A stretch of DNA of 64,000 nucleotides from DASXUX01 sp036504595. Its GTDB lineage: Bacteria > Planctomycetota > SZUA-567 > H5-PLA8. Below the pieces are notes generated by a model. The model did no database searches. It had not been told where the DNA came from and saw nothing but the letters and a program-made list of their open reading frames with translations. The position numbers and the translations under genes are program-made. Location of the stretch: the NCBI GenBank assembly GCA_036504595.1, contig DASXUX010000014.1:1-64000 (forward strand), in the 5' to 3' direction. Of the stretch, positions 52,843 through 62,774 are shown piece by piece (position 1 is the first letter of the stretch; each line of letters begins with the position of its first letter).

Positions 52843-54074
52843 GCGGTCTGCCGCCATCACTTTTGAGTTGGTTCGCTTCCGCCCCGGTTACACGGCGAGA
52901 CGTTGCGTCCGGCAATGCGTGCTTTATGATGGAAGATGCAATCCGAGCATGTGTCGTGTCCTTGCTTATGTGCTCCTTGCTCTCCAAGCCAACGGTGGCA
53001 GCTTCATTATCCAACGGTTTCACAATGCCCAGCGGTGATCCGGGCAACCTAGAACGAACTGTAGACTATTCGGCCGTGGAGTGCATTCAAAGAGCGAGCG
53101 CTGCTGTCGGTAGACCGATCGATATGTCGCGCCTGTTGCTGTCTAAGAATCTGCCACAGAACGGTGCGACTGCAAACAGTCTAGCCCTGCTTGCAAAGCA
53201 ACACGGGCTCAGCGTCCAATTATACGATGACCTCTCTCCCGCCCAGTTGTGCAGTGCGACGGGGCCCGCTATTCTACACGTACAAGGCAGCCGTTATTCT
53301 ACCAGCACAGATCATTATATTGTCTGCCTGGGTATTGCCGAGAAAACGGCGCGCATTTTTAACCCACCCGCCATGGAGAAGGTTGTGCCGCTAGAGGCGC
53401 TAGCCACGCGATGGCGAGGTGAAACATTAGTTTTTTCTGCTTCTGATGCCGAAATCGACCTGCGCAGATATCGTTACAAATTGTACCTGCCGACCATTGC
53501 TTTGTGGCTAACGGCTGCCGTTGGCATTTTGGGGATTGGGCGCGCGCGCCTTCAGTTTGCAAAGCGCGCTATACAGCTTAGGCCGCTTCCAGTGACCTTG
53601 CAAGCGGTGCTATTCTTGGTCGCCGCAGCCATCCTAGGGTGTAGTGTTCGGTTGCTTTCTGGAAACGGTCTGGTGGTATACGCGGCCCGACCTGCTTCTG
53701 ATGATGGCCTAGACCCTATGGAATTTCTCCTTCGCAAGAACTGGCAAAGTGGTTGCATTGATACAAGGGCTGTCTCGCTTGAAGCGGCGTTGCGCTTGCA
53801 TTCAGAGGGCACTTTGTTCATTGATGCGCGCAATAGAGGCGAGTTTGCCATCGGGCATATCAAAGGAGCGATAAACTGTCCTGCGAATGAGGCTAGTCGC
53901 GTGCGATTGAACATGGCGGGTATTCCCAAAGACAAGAAAGTTGCGGTGTACTGCAACTCTGCCCAATGCGGCAGAGGACGGTACTTGATGGGCCTGCTGA
54001 TGCAAGAGGGCTACGCTGATTCAGTGCTCTATGGCGACGGCTGGGTGAGATGGACTGGGCCGTCTGGTCCTTAG
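52839..54074 (+). CDS. C39-like peptidase with rhodanese domain
   Basis: 411 residues from the ATG at 52839, which overlaps the previous stop. The starts at 52821 and 52926 are alternatives, the last giving a cleaner signal sequence (ACVVSLLMCSLLSKPTVA). Residues about 80-195 resemble a C39-type papain fold: YSAVECIQRASAAVGRP (Cys), HYIVCLGI (His) and IFNPP (Asn/Asp). Two membrane segments follow (LPTIALWLTAAVGILGIG and VTLQAVLFLVAAAILG). A rhodanese domain ends the protein with FIDARNRGEFAIGHIKGA and YCNSAQCGRG (active-site Cys). It could cut a leader peptide and handle sulfur or persulfide chemistry. Confidence 0.6.
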   Translation: MSGLPPSLLSWFASAPVTRRDVASGNACFMMEDAIRACVVSLLMCSLLSKPTVAASLSNGFTMPSGDPGNLERTVDYSAVECIQRASAAVGRPIDMSRLLLSKNLPQNGATANSLALLAKQHGLSVQLYDDLSPAQLCSATGPAILHVQGSRYSTSTDHYIVCLGIAEKTARIFNPPAMEKVVPLEALATRWRGETLVFSASDAEIDLRRYRYKLYLPTIALWLTAAVGILGIGRARLQFAKRAIQLRPLPVTLQAVLFLVAAAILGCSVRLLSGNGLVVYAARPASDDGLDPMEFLLRKNWQSGCIDTRAVSLEAALRLHSEGTLFIDARNRGEFAIGHIKGAINCPANEASRVRLNMAGIPKDKKVAVYCNSAQCGRGRYLMGLLMQEGYADSVLYGDGWVRWTGPSGP

Positions 54075-54104
54075 CGGCTGGCTCGGGCCAAAGGTGTTTG
54101 ACTG

Positions 54105-55961
54105 ATGAGTGATCTTTACATGCGCTGGGGGAGGGTAAACTGCTGCGCAAGCCGAGTGGTAACACTCGGACTTGGCGCGTTGCTGCTATGGACCAGTATC
54201 CCAAAGATCACCGCGCCTGCCGCGTTTCTCACCAGCATCTATGGGTACGAACTCCTGACCCCGGTGCCTGCCACGATGATTGCTATCGTTCTGCCCTGGG
54301 TGGAGTTTCTGTTAAGCATCTGCCTTATCGGCGGCGCATGCCGGTGCTTGGCTCTAACAATTTGCGCTCTTATGTTCGCGGTTTTTGGCATTGCGCAGGC
54401 GAGCGTACTTTATCGAGGACTTTCAGTACAGTGCGGCTGCGGCCTTGGTTTCGGTGACGACCACGTCAGCATCGTAACGCTTTGTCGTTCGTTTGTCTTG
54501 ATGGCGTGTGCGTCTTTTGCATTGTGCTGTAGCTATCGTGTCAGCGGCACCGCCCCATTCGGCGCATGCTCCGGAATGTTCAGACTCTGTTTTCGTCCGC
54601 CCAAGAGAGCTTGTTCAATCATCTTGGCGCTGGCGATCCTCGTGTGCACGGGTTTCACGCCGTGCGTTAGCGCGCGCGATGCTGAGGCGGTAAGGCGCAT
54701 TCGGCAGCAAGCTTGCGCAGAGTATCAGTCTGACTATGATAGGATTTTAAGTCAATATTCGAAGGATAAGGATGTCCAGGCATTTCAGCGAAAGGTCGTC
54801 CTTCTTGATGATATAGTAGCAACTGTGTTCAGGAATTTGTCGTCTCATCGTGCGTCATATCTGAATCGAAAGGCTGCGCTGGCGGGCGAGACTGCAGGCG
54901 AATCCGCCGGGCACACCATCTCGGCACTGACACTTCTCACCAGGAACAGCGCGGCGTTCAAGAACGACTTGGCGTTGGCCGCTTTGAGCTCCGCAGACCA
55001 GAAAGTTATGCAAGCCTATTACGCTGCAAGTGTGAAAGGTCTAAATGAAGCAGTTTGGGAGGAGGCGCGAACTACAACATATGGAAATGCCGCCGAAGTC
55101 CGGCGTCTATCGCTTGTGATTCCGTTGCTGAGCTGCGCAGATGAAGGTTGGTCGGAACGCAGCATCGCGAACCTTCCCAGTTGGCTGCGGGAAAAGGAGG
55201 TTCTGTCAGTACTGGAGGAATTCGCCTTCGCTGCACGGTATCCTCGAACTGCTTATGCGTGTTCGCAGTGCCTGGGCCCGCACCGGAGGCCCTCTCCTGA
55301 AGGCTACTTGGACTGCCTAGAGCAGGGCGCTGACCTAATGCTGCGGAACCGGGAATATCCGACAGGGTTATATTACCTCAAGCTGGCCCTTGAAGCTGCG
55401 CTGTCCACCAATTCCAAGGAACGCTCCATATCTCTGCGGTTGAGAATTGCAGAATTGATGCACGACACGGGTTCGCCAAAGGAAGCGATTGACCTATTGC
55501 GCCAGATTCTCACCGACGCTGCTCAAGACTGTCATTACGCCAAGGCCGCCACGTTGCGATTGAGATATCTTTTTGAAGAGCACGCCTTTGAGCAAGTTGT
55601 CGCAGAGGCGATTGAACGGGTTCAAGATGAGCGATGCCGGGAGTGCCTGCCGGAGCTGCTGTACATCGATTGGGTGGCAAATCGTAGGCTCCTGAGATTC
55701 GACGAAGCAAGCGAACTGCAGAAGAGCTTCTTCGAGAAGTTTCCGGCACATCCGTTGGGCGCGGAACTCTACTATGCCGCGGCAATGGGTCTCCTCGCTC
55801 GCTGCCAATACACTGACGCGTTGCGTGTGTTGCGGTTCATTAGGCATCAGTATCCGGAGTCGCCATTTCTCCCAGAGGTCAAGCGTTGGGAGCAGCGCCT
55901 GATTAAAAGCATTCCAGTTGAGTCCAATTCCCTGACGCTTAGCAAGGGGACTGCGCCATGA
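54105..55961 (+). CDS. MauE/DoxX-like membrane protein with TPR-like tail
   Basis: 618 residues. Residues about 15-150 form a four-helix MauE-like domain (LGLGALLLWTSIPKITAPA, PWVEFLLSICLIGGA, VQCGCGLGF with vicinal cysteines). A further hydrophobic segment, SIILALAILVCTGFTPCVSA, then leads to about 420 residues of helical TPR-like repeats. MauE-type proteins pass electrons to periplasmic thiol-disulfide partners. The GCG cysteines fit that role. It overlaps the next gene by 4 bases. Confidence 0.7.
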   Translation: MSDLYMRWGRVNCCASRVVTLGLGALLLWTSIPKITAPAAFLTSIYGYELLTPVPATMIAIVLPWVEFLLSICLIGGACRCLALTICALMFAVFGIAQASVLYRGLSVQCGCGLGFGDDHVSIVTLCRSFVLMACASFALCCSYRVSGTAPFGACSGMFRLCFRPPKRACSIILALAILVCTGFTPCVSARDAEAVRRIRQQACAEYQSDYDRILSQYSKDKDVQAFQRKVVLLDDIVATVFRNLSSHRASYLNRKAALAGETAGESAGHTISALTLLTRNSAAFKNDLALAALSSADQKVMQAYYAASVKGLNEAVWEEARTTTYGNAAEVRRLSLVIPLLSCADEGWSERSIANLPSWLREKEVLSVLEEFAFAARYPRTAYACSQCLGPHRRPSPEGYLDCLEQGADLMLRNREYPTGLYYLKLALEAALSTNSKERSISLRLRIAELMHDTGSPKEAIDLLRQILTDAAQDCHYAKAATLRLRYLFEEHAFEQVVAEAIERVQDERCRECLPELLYIDWVANRRLLRFDEASELQKSFFEKFPAHPLGAELYYAAAMGLLARCQYTDALRVLRFIRHQYPESPFLPEVKRWEQRLIKSIPVESNSLTLSKGTAP

Positions 55962-57100
55962 TCGGTGAGCCGTCCTTGGACATCGTGATGCCATCCGAGG
56001 CAGCAGCTCGTAGGGGTTGCGTTGCGAAGGAAACTATACAGGAAGGGCGTACTGCACAGAGGGCACTTGACACACATAGAGTAATCGGTATTTTGCTCGC
56101 AACTGTATTGCTTACCGCAGCGACCATGAAAGCCTATCATTTGGCAACTAGCCCGTTGATGCAGAACAGTCTCATTGCGTCGCGATGGGTGCTGATTGCC
56201 TTGGTCGAGTTCGAGTTTGTGTTGGCGCTCTGCTTAGTCGGTGGGCTTTGGAGGCGCCTAACGTGGCAGGTGAGCATCTTGTGTTTCACTGTTTTCGCGT
56301 GTGCGAGCGCGTATAAAGTATGGCATGGTGATCTGAGCTGCGGATGTTTTGGAAAAGCCGAGGTACCGCCAAGCTACACCTTGACCCTTGATCTACTGTT
56401 CCTCATTGCTCTTGTCATGTGTCCGCCAAGAAATATCAAGATGCGGGTACAGCGATGGCGAGGAGCGACCGTCGCGGTACTTGGCTTGTTCCTGTGTACT
56501 TCGTCAGCGCTCGTGATGGCACTTGCTCGCCCGGCCCAGCTCTCAACAGATGGCGAGCTTATCGGTAAGAGTCCTTTCGTTTTGCTGGAGCCTACGCAGT
56601 GGGTCGGCGGGCGTTTCCCCCTGCTTCGGCACATTAAGATCAGCGAGGATCTGGCCAAAGGTGCATGGATTATCGTGTTGTACGATCGGAGCTGTCCGCA
56701 CTGCCAACTGGCGATGCCCAAGTACCGGAAGATAACCGAAGAGCTTGCTGGATTGGACAATTCCCCTCGTGTGGCACTCGTAGAAGTTCCGCCCTATAGA
56801 AGTCCGGAACTTCAGCCGCGTGGCGAGCGACCCATGTGGGCTCATGGCAGGCTAGATAACGTCCGAGAGTGGTTTCTGCAAGCACCCGTTGAACTCTTCG
56901 TGGTCGACGGCCAAGTGATCTTTGGGGTGGAAAACGGAGAGGGGCTAATCTGGATCAACGCTGTAGAGCAACTAAAGGATTTGCGCCTGCGCATAAGCGC
57001 AGAGGGCCACACCTCTTGGATTCCATCAGTCGACAGCGCCCAACAGAGTGCGCAGCATGTCCTTAGATTTGACAGGGAGGTGACTTGGAAGAGAATTTGA
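55958..57100 (+). CDS. MauE-like membrane protein fused to thioredoxin-like domain
   Basis: 380 residues. Hydrophobic helices between about 45 and 185 include ALVEFEFVLALCLVGGLW and a LSCGCFGKAE motif, the same Cys arrangement as the previous protein. The C-terminal half has a thioredoxin-like fold with IIVLYDRSCPHCQLAMPKY; the CPHC active site is near residue 246. It resembles a self-contained vitamin-K-epoxide-reductase- or DsbD-like relay, oxidising or reducing disulfides of exported proteins. The Cys-rich protein next door is a natural substrate. Confidence 0.7.
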   Translation: MIGEPSLDIVMPSEAAARRGCVAKETIQEGRTAQRALDTHRVIGILLATVLLTAATMKAYHLATSPLMQNSLIASRWVLIALVEFEFVLALCLVGGLWRRLTWQVSILCFTVFACASAYKVWHGDLSCGCFGKAEVPPSYTLTLDLLFLIALVMCPPRNIKMRVQRWRGATVAVLGLFLCTSSALVMALARPAQLSTDGELIGKSPFVLLEPTQWVGGRFPLLRHIKISEDLAKGAWIIVLYDRSCPHCQLAMPKYRKITEELAGLDNSPRVALVEVPPYRSPELQPRGERPMWAHGRLDNVREWFLQAPVELFVVDGQVIFGVENGEGLIWINAVEQLKDLRLRISAEGHTSWIPSVDSAQQSAQHVLRFDREVTWKRI

Positions 57101-57259
57101 TCAGTTGAATCTGCGCCTCATGCCTCTTCTTGCTAAGCGGCCGTGAGGCCTGCGACGGGTGCTGGCTGACGTTAGAAGGAAGATACAGTACAGCCTTGCT
57201 GTACAGGGGCGGTTCTTGGAGATGTCTAGGCGCAAGGATCCGATAGGAGGGGATTTCAA

Positions 57260-57820
57260 ATGAGAGGATTAACTTTCTTGCAGGCTTGGTGGGCAGCGTT
57301 AGTGATAGTGCTCCTTGCACTATCAGTTGGGAGCATATTGTGGAGCCTGAACGCTCCTTCGAGTCTCGCGGTTTATGGTGGGCCCACCATAGGCAATTGC
57401 AGAAACTGTGACGACACGCAGGTATACAATTTCGAGGAATGCAAGCATCTCTATATAAATAGACCATGCGATAAGGAGAAGTGCGCAATAATCACCATTC
57501 GAGGGATAGATTGCACGCCGTGTATAAACCCCGATGATCCACCCTGTGAATTCTACGAGGATGACAACGATTGGAGCAAATGGGTGAGCAACCGTATAAT
57601 GCCTTGCTCGTGGACACAGGCATACCAGACCTATGGCGGCATTCCTCAGCCAAGTCCAATATACGACTGTGCCCAAATCTGGTCTCAGGAGCCAGATGGC
57701 ACCTATAATCACGGTGCCAACACTCCGTGTTATAGCGATCATGGTTGCAACGGCGAAATGGAACCTTATGGGGATTTTCCCCAAGTGACGAAGCGGTATC
57801 GATGCGGGGTACAAGGATAA
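57260..57820 (+). CDS. Small secreted cysteine-rich protein
   Basis: 186 residues, TAGGAGGGG upstream. The N-terminal segment (AWWAALVIVLLALSVGSILW) is a signal or anchor. The mature part holds 13 cysteines (NCRNCDD, EECKHLY, PCDKEKC, IDCTPC, DPPCEF, MPCSW, TPCYSDHGC, YRC), and the odd number leaves one free. It is acidic and resembles no family I know. Its neighbours are two MauE-type redox proteins, a CPHC thioredoxin and two C39-like peptidases, so it is probably the product that this locus folds or processes. Confidence 0.65.
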   Translation: MRGLTFLQAWWAALVIVLLALSVGSILWSLNAPSSLAVYGGPTIGNCRNCDDTQVYNFEECKHLYINRPCDKEKCAIITIRGIDCTPCINPDDPPCEFYEDDNDWSKWVSNRIMPCSWTQAYQTYGGIPQPSPIYDCAQIWSQEPDGTYNHGANTPCYSDHGCNGEMEPYGDFPQVTKRYRCGVQG

Positions 57821-57838
57821 CGTGAAAGGGAGGCATCG

Positions 57839-59020
57839 ATGCTGCGAACGGCGTTGACCATTTGTCTACTCGGTTGTTTGGGCAGTCAGATCCAAACCCA
57901 TGCCCACGACGCGACGGCGGTTTTAGAAAAGCTAAAACGCTATGATTCTATTTATGCGGCAGGATTGATGGTCTCGGGGACCCAAACGAGCAACGACCCC
58001 TTAAACGGCGTGGGCCCCGAGATACGCGTAACACGAAAGTGGCGCCTGACTTTTGAGTCTGGACGATGCGGGTATGTTAAAGAGGTTACGGATTTTGAGA
58101 AGCCGACCTTCGAAGCCTTGGCAGCGGCAGGTAACGTAGGCGGCAGGGATCAAAACGGATGGCACATTTTCTCGATCCGTACTAGGCAATGGGGGTACTG
58201 GGGCCCAGACGCATGTGGAAACTACTATGTTGATAGGGTTATGAAAATTGGCCCCGAAAACAAAATCGCCGAAGGCGCAGACATGCTTAATTCGTCATTG
58301 TTTGGTCCCAAGGATGTTGGACCCAATGCACCGAGAAATATTATATTTTGGTCCTTGGGCCGTTTCTTTTCAAATAATATCACTGAAGTGACTGAGGCCA
58401 AAGATTCTGGAGTCGGGTATATTGCCGTTTCTGCTAACGGGAAACGATCTGAAGGACTCCATGGCAGGTGGGAACTAGAAATCGATCCTGCCGCGGCATG
58501 GATGGTACGGAAAGCGCGCTTTTACAGTGAGCGAAAACCGCAATCCGTCAACTGCGAAGTAAGAAACCAGGGGACTGCATGGAGTGGTGTGTATTGCGTT
58601 CCAGAACGCGCAGTTTGCTGTTACTTGGGTCCAATCGAGGGTGCCGATGAGCGGTCAGATGAAGTGACATTTGATCCCGCAGTGGAAAACTTCAATGAGA
58701 AGCTCTACGCGGACGCCAGGAGTGCTGTGATCGAGAAGCGCCCGCCTAAGCTCACGATTCATGATTATAGACTTTCACCGCCGCTGGTCTTCACTCCAGA
58801 TGAGGTAAGAGAGGCTGCAACCCGGAGCGCATCACGAAGGGTATCCAAGATTAGCCCGACTGAACGGCCGAGCAATAATACGGAGAGGGAGCCGGACTCG
58901 GCAACATCCACATCCTCGCGACGTCCATGGTACCTTATGCCCCTAGGTTGGGCACTCGCCTTGTTAGCCGTTGTTGTCGTCTTAGGATGGTGGCTTGTTC
59001 GCCGAATTCGAAGGGGCTAA
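57839..59020 (+). CDS. Exported protein with C-terminal membrane anchor
   Basis: 393 residues, GGGAGG upstream. Signal peptide LTICLLGCLGSQIQTHA, a beta-rich lumenal domain of about 300 residues (VTRKWRLTFESGRCGYVKE, then WHIFSIRTRQWGYWGPDAC), and a C-terminal anchor (GWALALLAVVVVLGWWLV) with basic stop. The layout resembles LolA/LolB-like or outer-envelope-scanning proteins often found in PVC secretion loci. Family not identified. It sits between the Cys-rich protein and the C39-DUF1573 gene. Confidence 0.6.
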   Translation: MLRTALTICLLGCLGSQIQTHAHDATAVLEKLKRYDSIYAAGLMVSGTQTSNDPLNGVGPEIRVTRKWRLTFESGRCGYVKEVTDFEKPTFEALAAAGNVGGRDQNGWHIFSIRTRQWGYWGPDACGNYYVDRVMKIGPENKIAEGADMLNSSLFGPKDVGPNAPRNIIFWSLGRFFSNNITEVTEAKDSGVGYIAVSANGKRSEGLHGRWELEIDPAAAWMVRKARFYSERKPQSVNCEVRNQGTAWSGVYCVPERAVCCYLGPIEGADERSDEVTFDPAVENFNEKLYADARSAVIEKRPPKLTIHDYRLSPPLVFTPDEVREAATRSASRRVSKISPTERPSNNTEREPDSATSTSSRRPWYLMPLGWALALLAVVVVLGWWLVRRIRRG

Positions 59021-59026
59021 GAACGC

Positions 59027-60556
59027 ATGCTGTCTAAGAGAAGGCGCACAAAGACGGCCGTTGCCATCGCCGTTCTCGGGATTGTATTTTTGATCGCAGC
59101 AAGGCTGAGTCGAAGAGATTCAACTGCAGCAGTTAGGCTTGACCCGGCTGACCCAAAGTACAAGCAGATGCTCTGCGGTCCGTACAGCCTCACAATGGCA
59201 TTATGGCGTCTCGGTGTCCCTGCTAGTTTTCGGCAATTGTCATCGCAGTGCACCGTGACTTCAGAGGGCGTCCTTTTGACCGATTTAGAGCGGGTGGCAA
59301 AAGGTATCTCGGAAGTCCAGGCTCGCGCCGAACGATTTGACTGGGAGAACCTAAGGCGTCTTGACGGCACGGCGGTACTCTTTGTAAACGGAAATCATTT
59401 TGTTGCGGTCGATCCGCGGGAATCGGGCCTTCAGCGTAACAGCGTACGTATCTACGAGGAGTCCAAGCCGGCCCGGTGGTTGACACGGTTGGAACTGGAG
59501 AATGTCTGGCATGGCGAGACGCTTTCAATAAGGAGGGTTGTCTCGAAAGCTGGGGGTGACGCACCGTACATTGAATGGGATAGCTGTCTTCTTGACAACG
59601 GCGTGCAAAAAGACCATAGCCATTATTGCTTCTCGTTTCGCAATGTTGGGCGCAGTGATCTGGTCATCGGCGACATAAAGAAGAGTTGTGGCTGCTCTGC
59701 ATTTAAGATAGCAAGTACCCGACTGGGACAAGGTCAGGCGAGCACCATAGAAGCTGATGTTGATCTCAGAAACTCTCAAGGTTATTTCATGCATAGTCTT
59801 GTAGTAAAGACCAACGATCCGACGAGTCCTTTGTGCGTACTGCGCATGGCTGGCGGAGTCCTGCGCACGCGGGTTCTTTCTGCTCAGAGAGTGAATTTGG
59901 AGGATTTGCCCCAAGGCAGCAAGCTTGAAAAAGAGTTTTACGTTAGCGATCCGGGATTTGAGGGTTTTCAAGTACGCCACGCAACGTTTGTCGCGTCGCC
60001 GAATCTCACCATCTTCAGGCATTTACGGTGTTCGGTGAGCTGCAGCGGAGTTGGCGATGCAGTTCATAGAATCGGCAGCGAAGCCGGGTACAAGGTTGCG
60101 CCAGAGGACTACATAATACGGCTACTGGTCGAAGCAGACAACGACTGTCCAGTTGGCGAGCTCCGAGGCGAAGTGAATGTCGTGCTTTCGGCAGCAGGGA
60201 GCGTGTCAACACATAAGGTCGCAGTCAACGGTTCAATTATTGCGGACATTCATGCGGTGCCGGGGATTGCCTTAGTGACGCTCAACGGACGTGGCGAGGG
60301 TACGGCGATTGTGCGTCTGGGGAGCCACGCAAAGAGGGGGTTTAGTGTCCTTGAGAGCTGGGGGAGCGAGAATGTTCCAATGAAACTCGAGTTCGCCGAC
60401 GAAGTCAAAGACGGCAATTGGCGAGTTTCCGTGTCAATTTCTATGCCCTCTCTCCCGGCTGGGGCCGAGCCGGTAGAATCGACGGCCTTCTTCCGCATCA
60501 ATAACGGTGCGATCCTCGGTCTCCCCGTGACTGTGTTTAGGCCACCGCAGAACTGA
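59027..60556 (+). CDS. C39-like peptidase with DUF1573 domain
   Basis: 509 residues. An N-terminal anchor (AVAIAVLGIVFLIAARL) precedes a C39-type peptidase fold (about 45-180): MLCGPYSLTMALWRLGVP with the catalytic Cys of the C-G-P motif, GNHFVAVDPRE with the His, and the Asp. A DUF1573 Ig-like domain follows (about 195-285): FSFRNVGRSDLVIGDIKKS, CGCSAF and VVKTNDPTSPLCVL. The last 220 residues are further beta domains. C39 enzymes cleave leader peptides during export. This one has the more convincing active site of the two in this locus. It is the last gene of the run. Confidence 0.7.
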   Translation: MLSKRRRTKTAVAIAVLGIVFLIAARLSRRDSTAAVRLDPADPKYKQMLCGPYSLTMALWRLGVPASFRQLSSQCTVTSEGVLLTDLERVAKGISEVQARAERFDWENLRRLDGTAVLFVNGNHFVAVDPRESGLQRNSVRIYEESKPARWLTRLELENVWHGETLSIRRVVSKAGGDAPYIEWDSCLLDNGVQKDHSHYCFSFRNVGRSDLVIGDIKKSCGCSAFKIASTRLGQGQASTIEADVDLRNSQGYFMHSLVVKTNDPTSPLCVLRMAGGVLRTRVLSAQRVNLEDLPQGSKLEKEFYVSDPGFEGFQVRHATFVASPNLTIFRHLRCSVSCSGVGDAVHRIGSEAGYKVAPEDYIIRLLVEADNDCPVGELRGEVNVVLSAAGSVSTHKVAVNGSIIADIHAVPGIALVTLNGRGEGTAIVRLGSHAKRGFSVLESWGSENVPMKLEFADEVKDGNWRVSVSISMPSLPAGAEPVESTAFFRINNGAILGLPVTVFRPPQN

Positions 60557-61619
60557 TGCGTTGTATTCGGAATCTACAATCTACGATTGCCAGCGAGCGC
60601 AAAGCGCATTGGCGTGTATGCGTGAGAAAACGATCTTAATAGCAGGACGAATCCTGCCGCCCCGCTTTCCTGTTGTCCAGATCGGCTTGATCTATGGTTG
60701 TGATGTTGCTGCCTGCGACGCGCCACACGCGCCGCTTGCCGCTCTGTCCATTGGACTCGGGCGTTTTGGCAGTCGCAATAATCATCTTCCGTTTTCGGAG
60801 CCGAATTCCCGGTAGTGCCCGTCAAGCCAATCGAAGGGCAGGTTGGTGAGCCGACCGATCAGCCTCCTACACGCCCGCACGCAGCAAATCGTCTCCCCAG
60901 CCCGCGACGCTGCTGCTCTGCGGCGGCGCGCTGGGCATCGGCCGCTCCGGTAGCCAAAATGCCGGCGAGATGCGACCGCCGCACCTCCTGGTGGAACCGA
61001 GCATTGCCTTCAAAGGCGCAGCCGTCCGGCGAAGCCCATCTGCAAAGTTGACTGAGAACGTGCGAAGCTACCCCGCCAGTGCCGTCTCTGAACTGACGCC
61101 GCAGAACTGGATACCCAACCCGACTCCCGCGCCCGCAGCTAACTGATCCACCCGCCGACCAGAACCCGTGCCACACCCAACCATTCAACACCCCGGCCTT
61201 CGCCGGACGGATACTCAAACGCACCCATCGTATCGGCATTTGTCAGGTGGGAGACCAAGGGACGAGGCGCAGCCGGTGGAGCTGCGAGCCGAGGTCAACC
61301 GCGATGCGCAACCCTTTTGATCTGCAACCGTTGCCAACCCGCTGGATTTCAGGCGCCTGAAATTCCGGTTCTGAGCGTCATCGGATTAAGCTAGCACATG
61401 GCTTCCGGACCGACAATCTGAGCGTGGCGGAAAAATCTCCTGACAGGCCGTTCTTCTAAGTCCCAATGAGGAAGTGAGTTATGCTTATGTGCTTAAAATC
61501 TGGAAAATTCACGGCAGGACATGTCAAACCGCCTCCGTAGGATCCCCGCGTCCGACCTGGAGGACTTGGTCGTGGGGCTAAGCATCAGGTCAATCAACAC
61601 TGGCAACAGGAGAGAAGCC
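60557..61619. other. About 1 kb without a convincing gene
   Basis: A minus-strand frame at 60859-61239 has no ribosome site and its content looks random apart from a vague transposase-like helix. A few GC-rich inverted repeats occur. It may hold remnants of a mobile element and the promoter for the gene starting at 61620. Confidence 0.35.
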
Positions 61620-62645
61620 ATGTCACAGAAGTGCAAGTTCGATCCGCAGGTGGTGGCCGCGTGCAAGGAATACAGCAAAGCACGGCGGGAATGTGGTTCA
61701 TCGCAATGGCGGCAGGCGCAGGCCGCAATGCGCATCAAAAATGCGGCGGAAAAGGCACGCCAGCCCTACATCAAGGCCGCGGTCCAACTCTGTGGGGCCA
61801 CCATGCCGCAAATCTCGATGGAAACTAAAGCGGAGCAGATGCGGATTCACCTGAAGCATCCTACAAACGTGTTGCCGCCCGATTCGCTGTCCGCATTCTA
61901 TGAGCTGCATCGTGGCCGTGAGGTCGCCTTGAAAATCGCAAAGAACGAGGTGGAGAAGCGCGTGATCGAAGAACACATCAAGACGACGGCGCAGCGGATC
62001 ATCAAGCGTGAACTTTCGCATCGCGACGTGCGGGCGCTGTTCAGGAAAGAGCGGGCGATCAACGCGTCGCTGAACACACACAAGTGCCGACCGGTCGCCG
62101 CCGAGGATCTCTTTGCTGTCAAGCCGCCGATGATCGAGAGGCTTGATGTCGAACGGCTGAAAGCGAAGTTCGACGAGGTGATCGTGCCGGCCGGACTTTG
62201 CGTGCCGCTGGTTACCATTGTGCCGGCGGAATCCACCCCTACCGCGATCGATGCCTACTTGGCGGAGCCGGAACTGCGCGCCAAGATCGCTGCCGCCTGC
62301 CCTGCCAGAGGGAAGATGCTGATCCTCGTGGATCTCAACGCGGCGAAAAGCGCGATGAAGACTGGAACGGTAAAGACCGCCCCTCAAGCGGCGACTCTGG
62401 CGAGCACCACTTCTGCAGCGTCAGACACGTCCGTGATTGCGGATGATGGCGCGCGCGAAAGCCAGCACGAAATGCAGGCGGCTGCCGCGCCGAAGATCGC
62501 CACCGCGCAGGCTGGCAGTTTGCCGGTGTCGACCACCGCCATCGCCGCTGAGAAGGTCCAGATTCAGCCGCCGAGTTCCGCCAGCACAAATAAGGCGAAG
62601 GCGCGCACGCGCAAGAAGCCCGATCCCAAGGCGCAGGCGGCGTAG
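61620..62645 (+). CDS. Hypothetical protein with charged helical core
   Basis: 341 residues from the ATG at 61620 (AGGAGAGAAGCC upstream); the frame opens earlier at 61521 but without a ribosome site. The first 200 residues are helical and charged (RQPYIKAAVQLCGATMPQI, then KNEVEKRVIEEHIKTTAQR). The C-terminal 100 are low-complexity Ala/Thr/Ser-rich and end in a basic tail (KAKARTRKKPDPKAQAA). The family is not recognised. It is next to the right-hand integrase gene and may belong to the element it serves. Confidence 0.6.
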   Translation: MSQKCKFDPQVVAACKEYSKARRECGSSQWRQAQAAMRIKNAAEKARQPYIKAAVQLCGATMPQISMETKAEQMRIHLKHPTNVLPPDSLSAFYELHRGREVALKIAKNEVEKRVIEEHIKTTAQRIIKRELSHRDVRALFRKERAINASLNTHKCRPVAAEDLFAVKPPMIERLDVERLKAKFDEVIVPAGLCVPLVTIVPAESTPTAIDAYLAEPELRAKIAAACPARGKMLILVDLNAAKSAMKTGTVKTAPQAATLASTTSAASDTSVIADDGARESQHEMQAAAAPKIATAQAGSLPVSTTAIAAEKVQIQPPSSASTNKAKARTRKKPDPKAQAA

Positions 62646-62659
62646 AGCCCACACCGGGA

Positions 62660-62687
62660 GAGAGAGGAAGGATCGCCTTCCTCTCTC
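62660..62687. terminator. Strong hairpin, probable bidirectional terminator
   Basis: A perfect 12-bp inverted repeat (GAGAGAGGAAGG, loop ATCG, CCTTCCTCTCTC) lies 14 bases after the stop of the 61620 gene and 87 bases before the end of the convergent integrase. No long T-run follows, so it is a weaker intrinsic terminator than its stem suggests. Confidence 0.6.
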
Positions 62688-62774
62688 CGGACCGGCGACG
62701 GCGTGAACGACAGCCGCCGATTACGCGCAAGGCTCTTCGCCGATTCTGACCTCCGGAGAATCGATGTCTGCGGA

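Noticed and set aside
60859..61239. Minus-strand 126-codon frame
   Set aside because: No start context and no recognisable domain; not enough to call a transposase relic.
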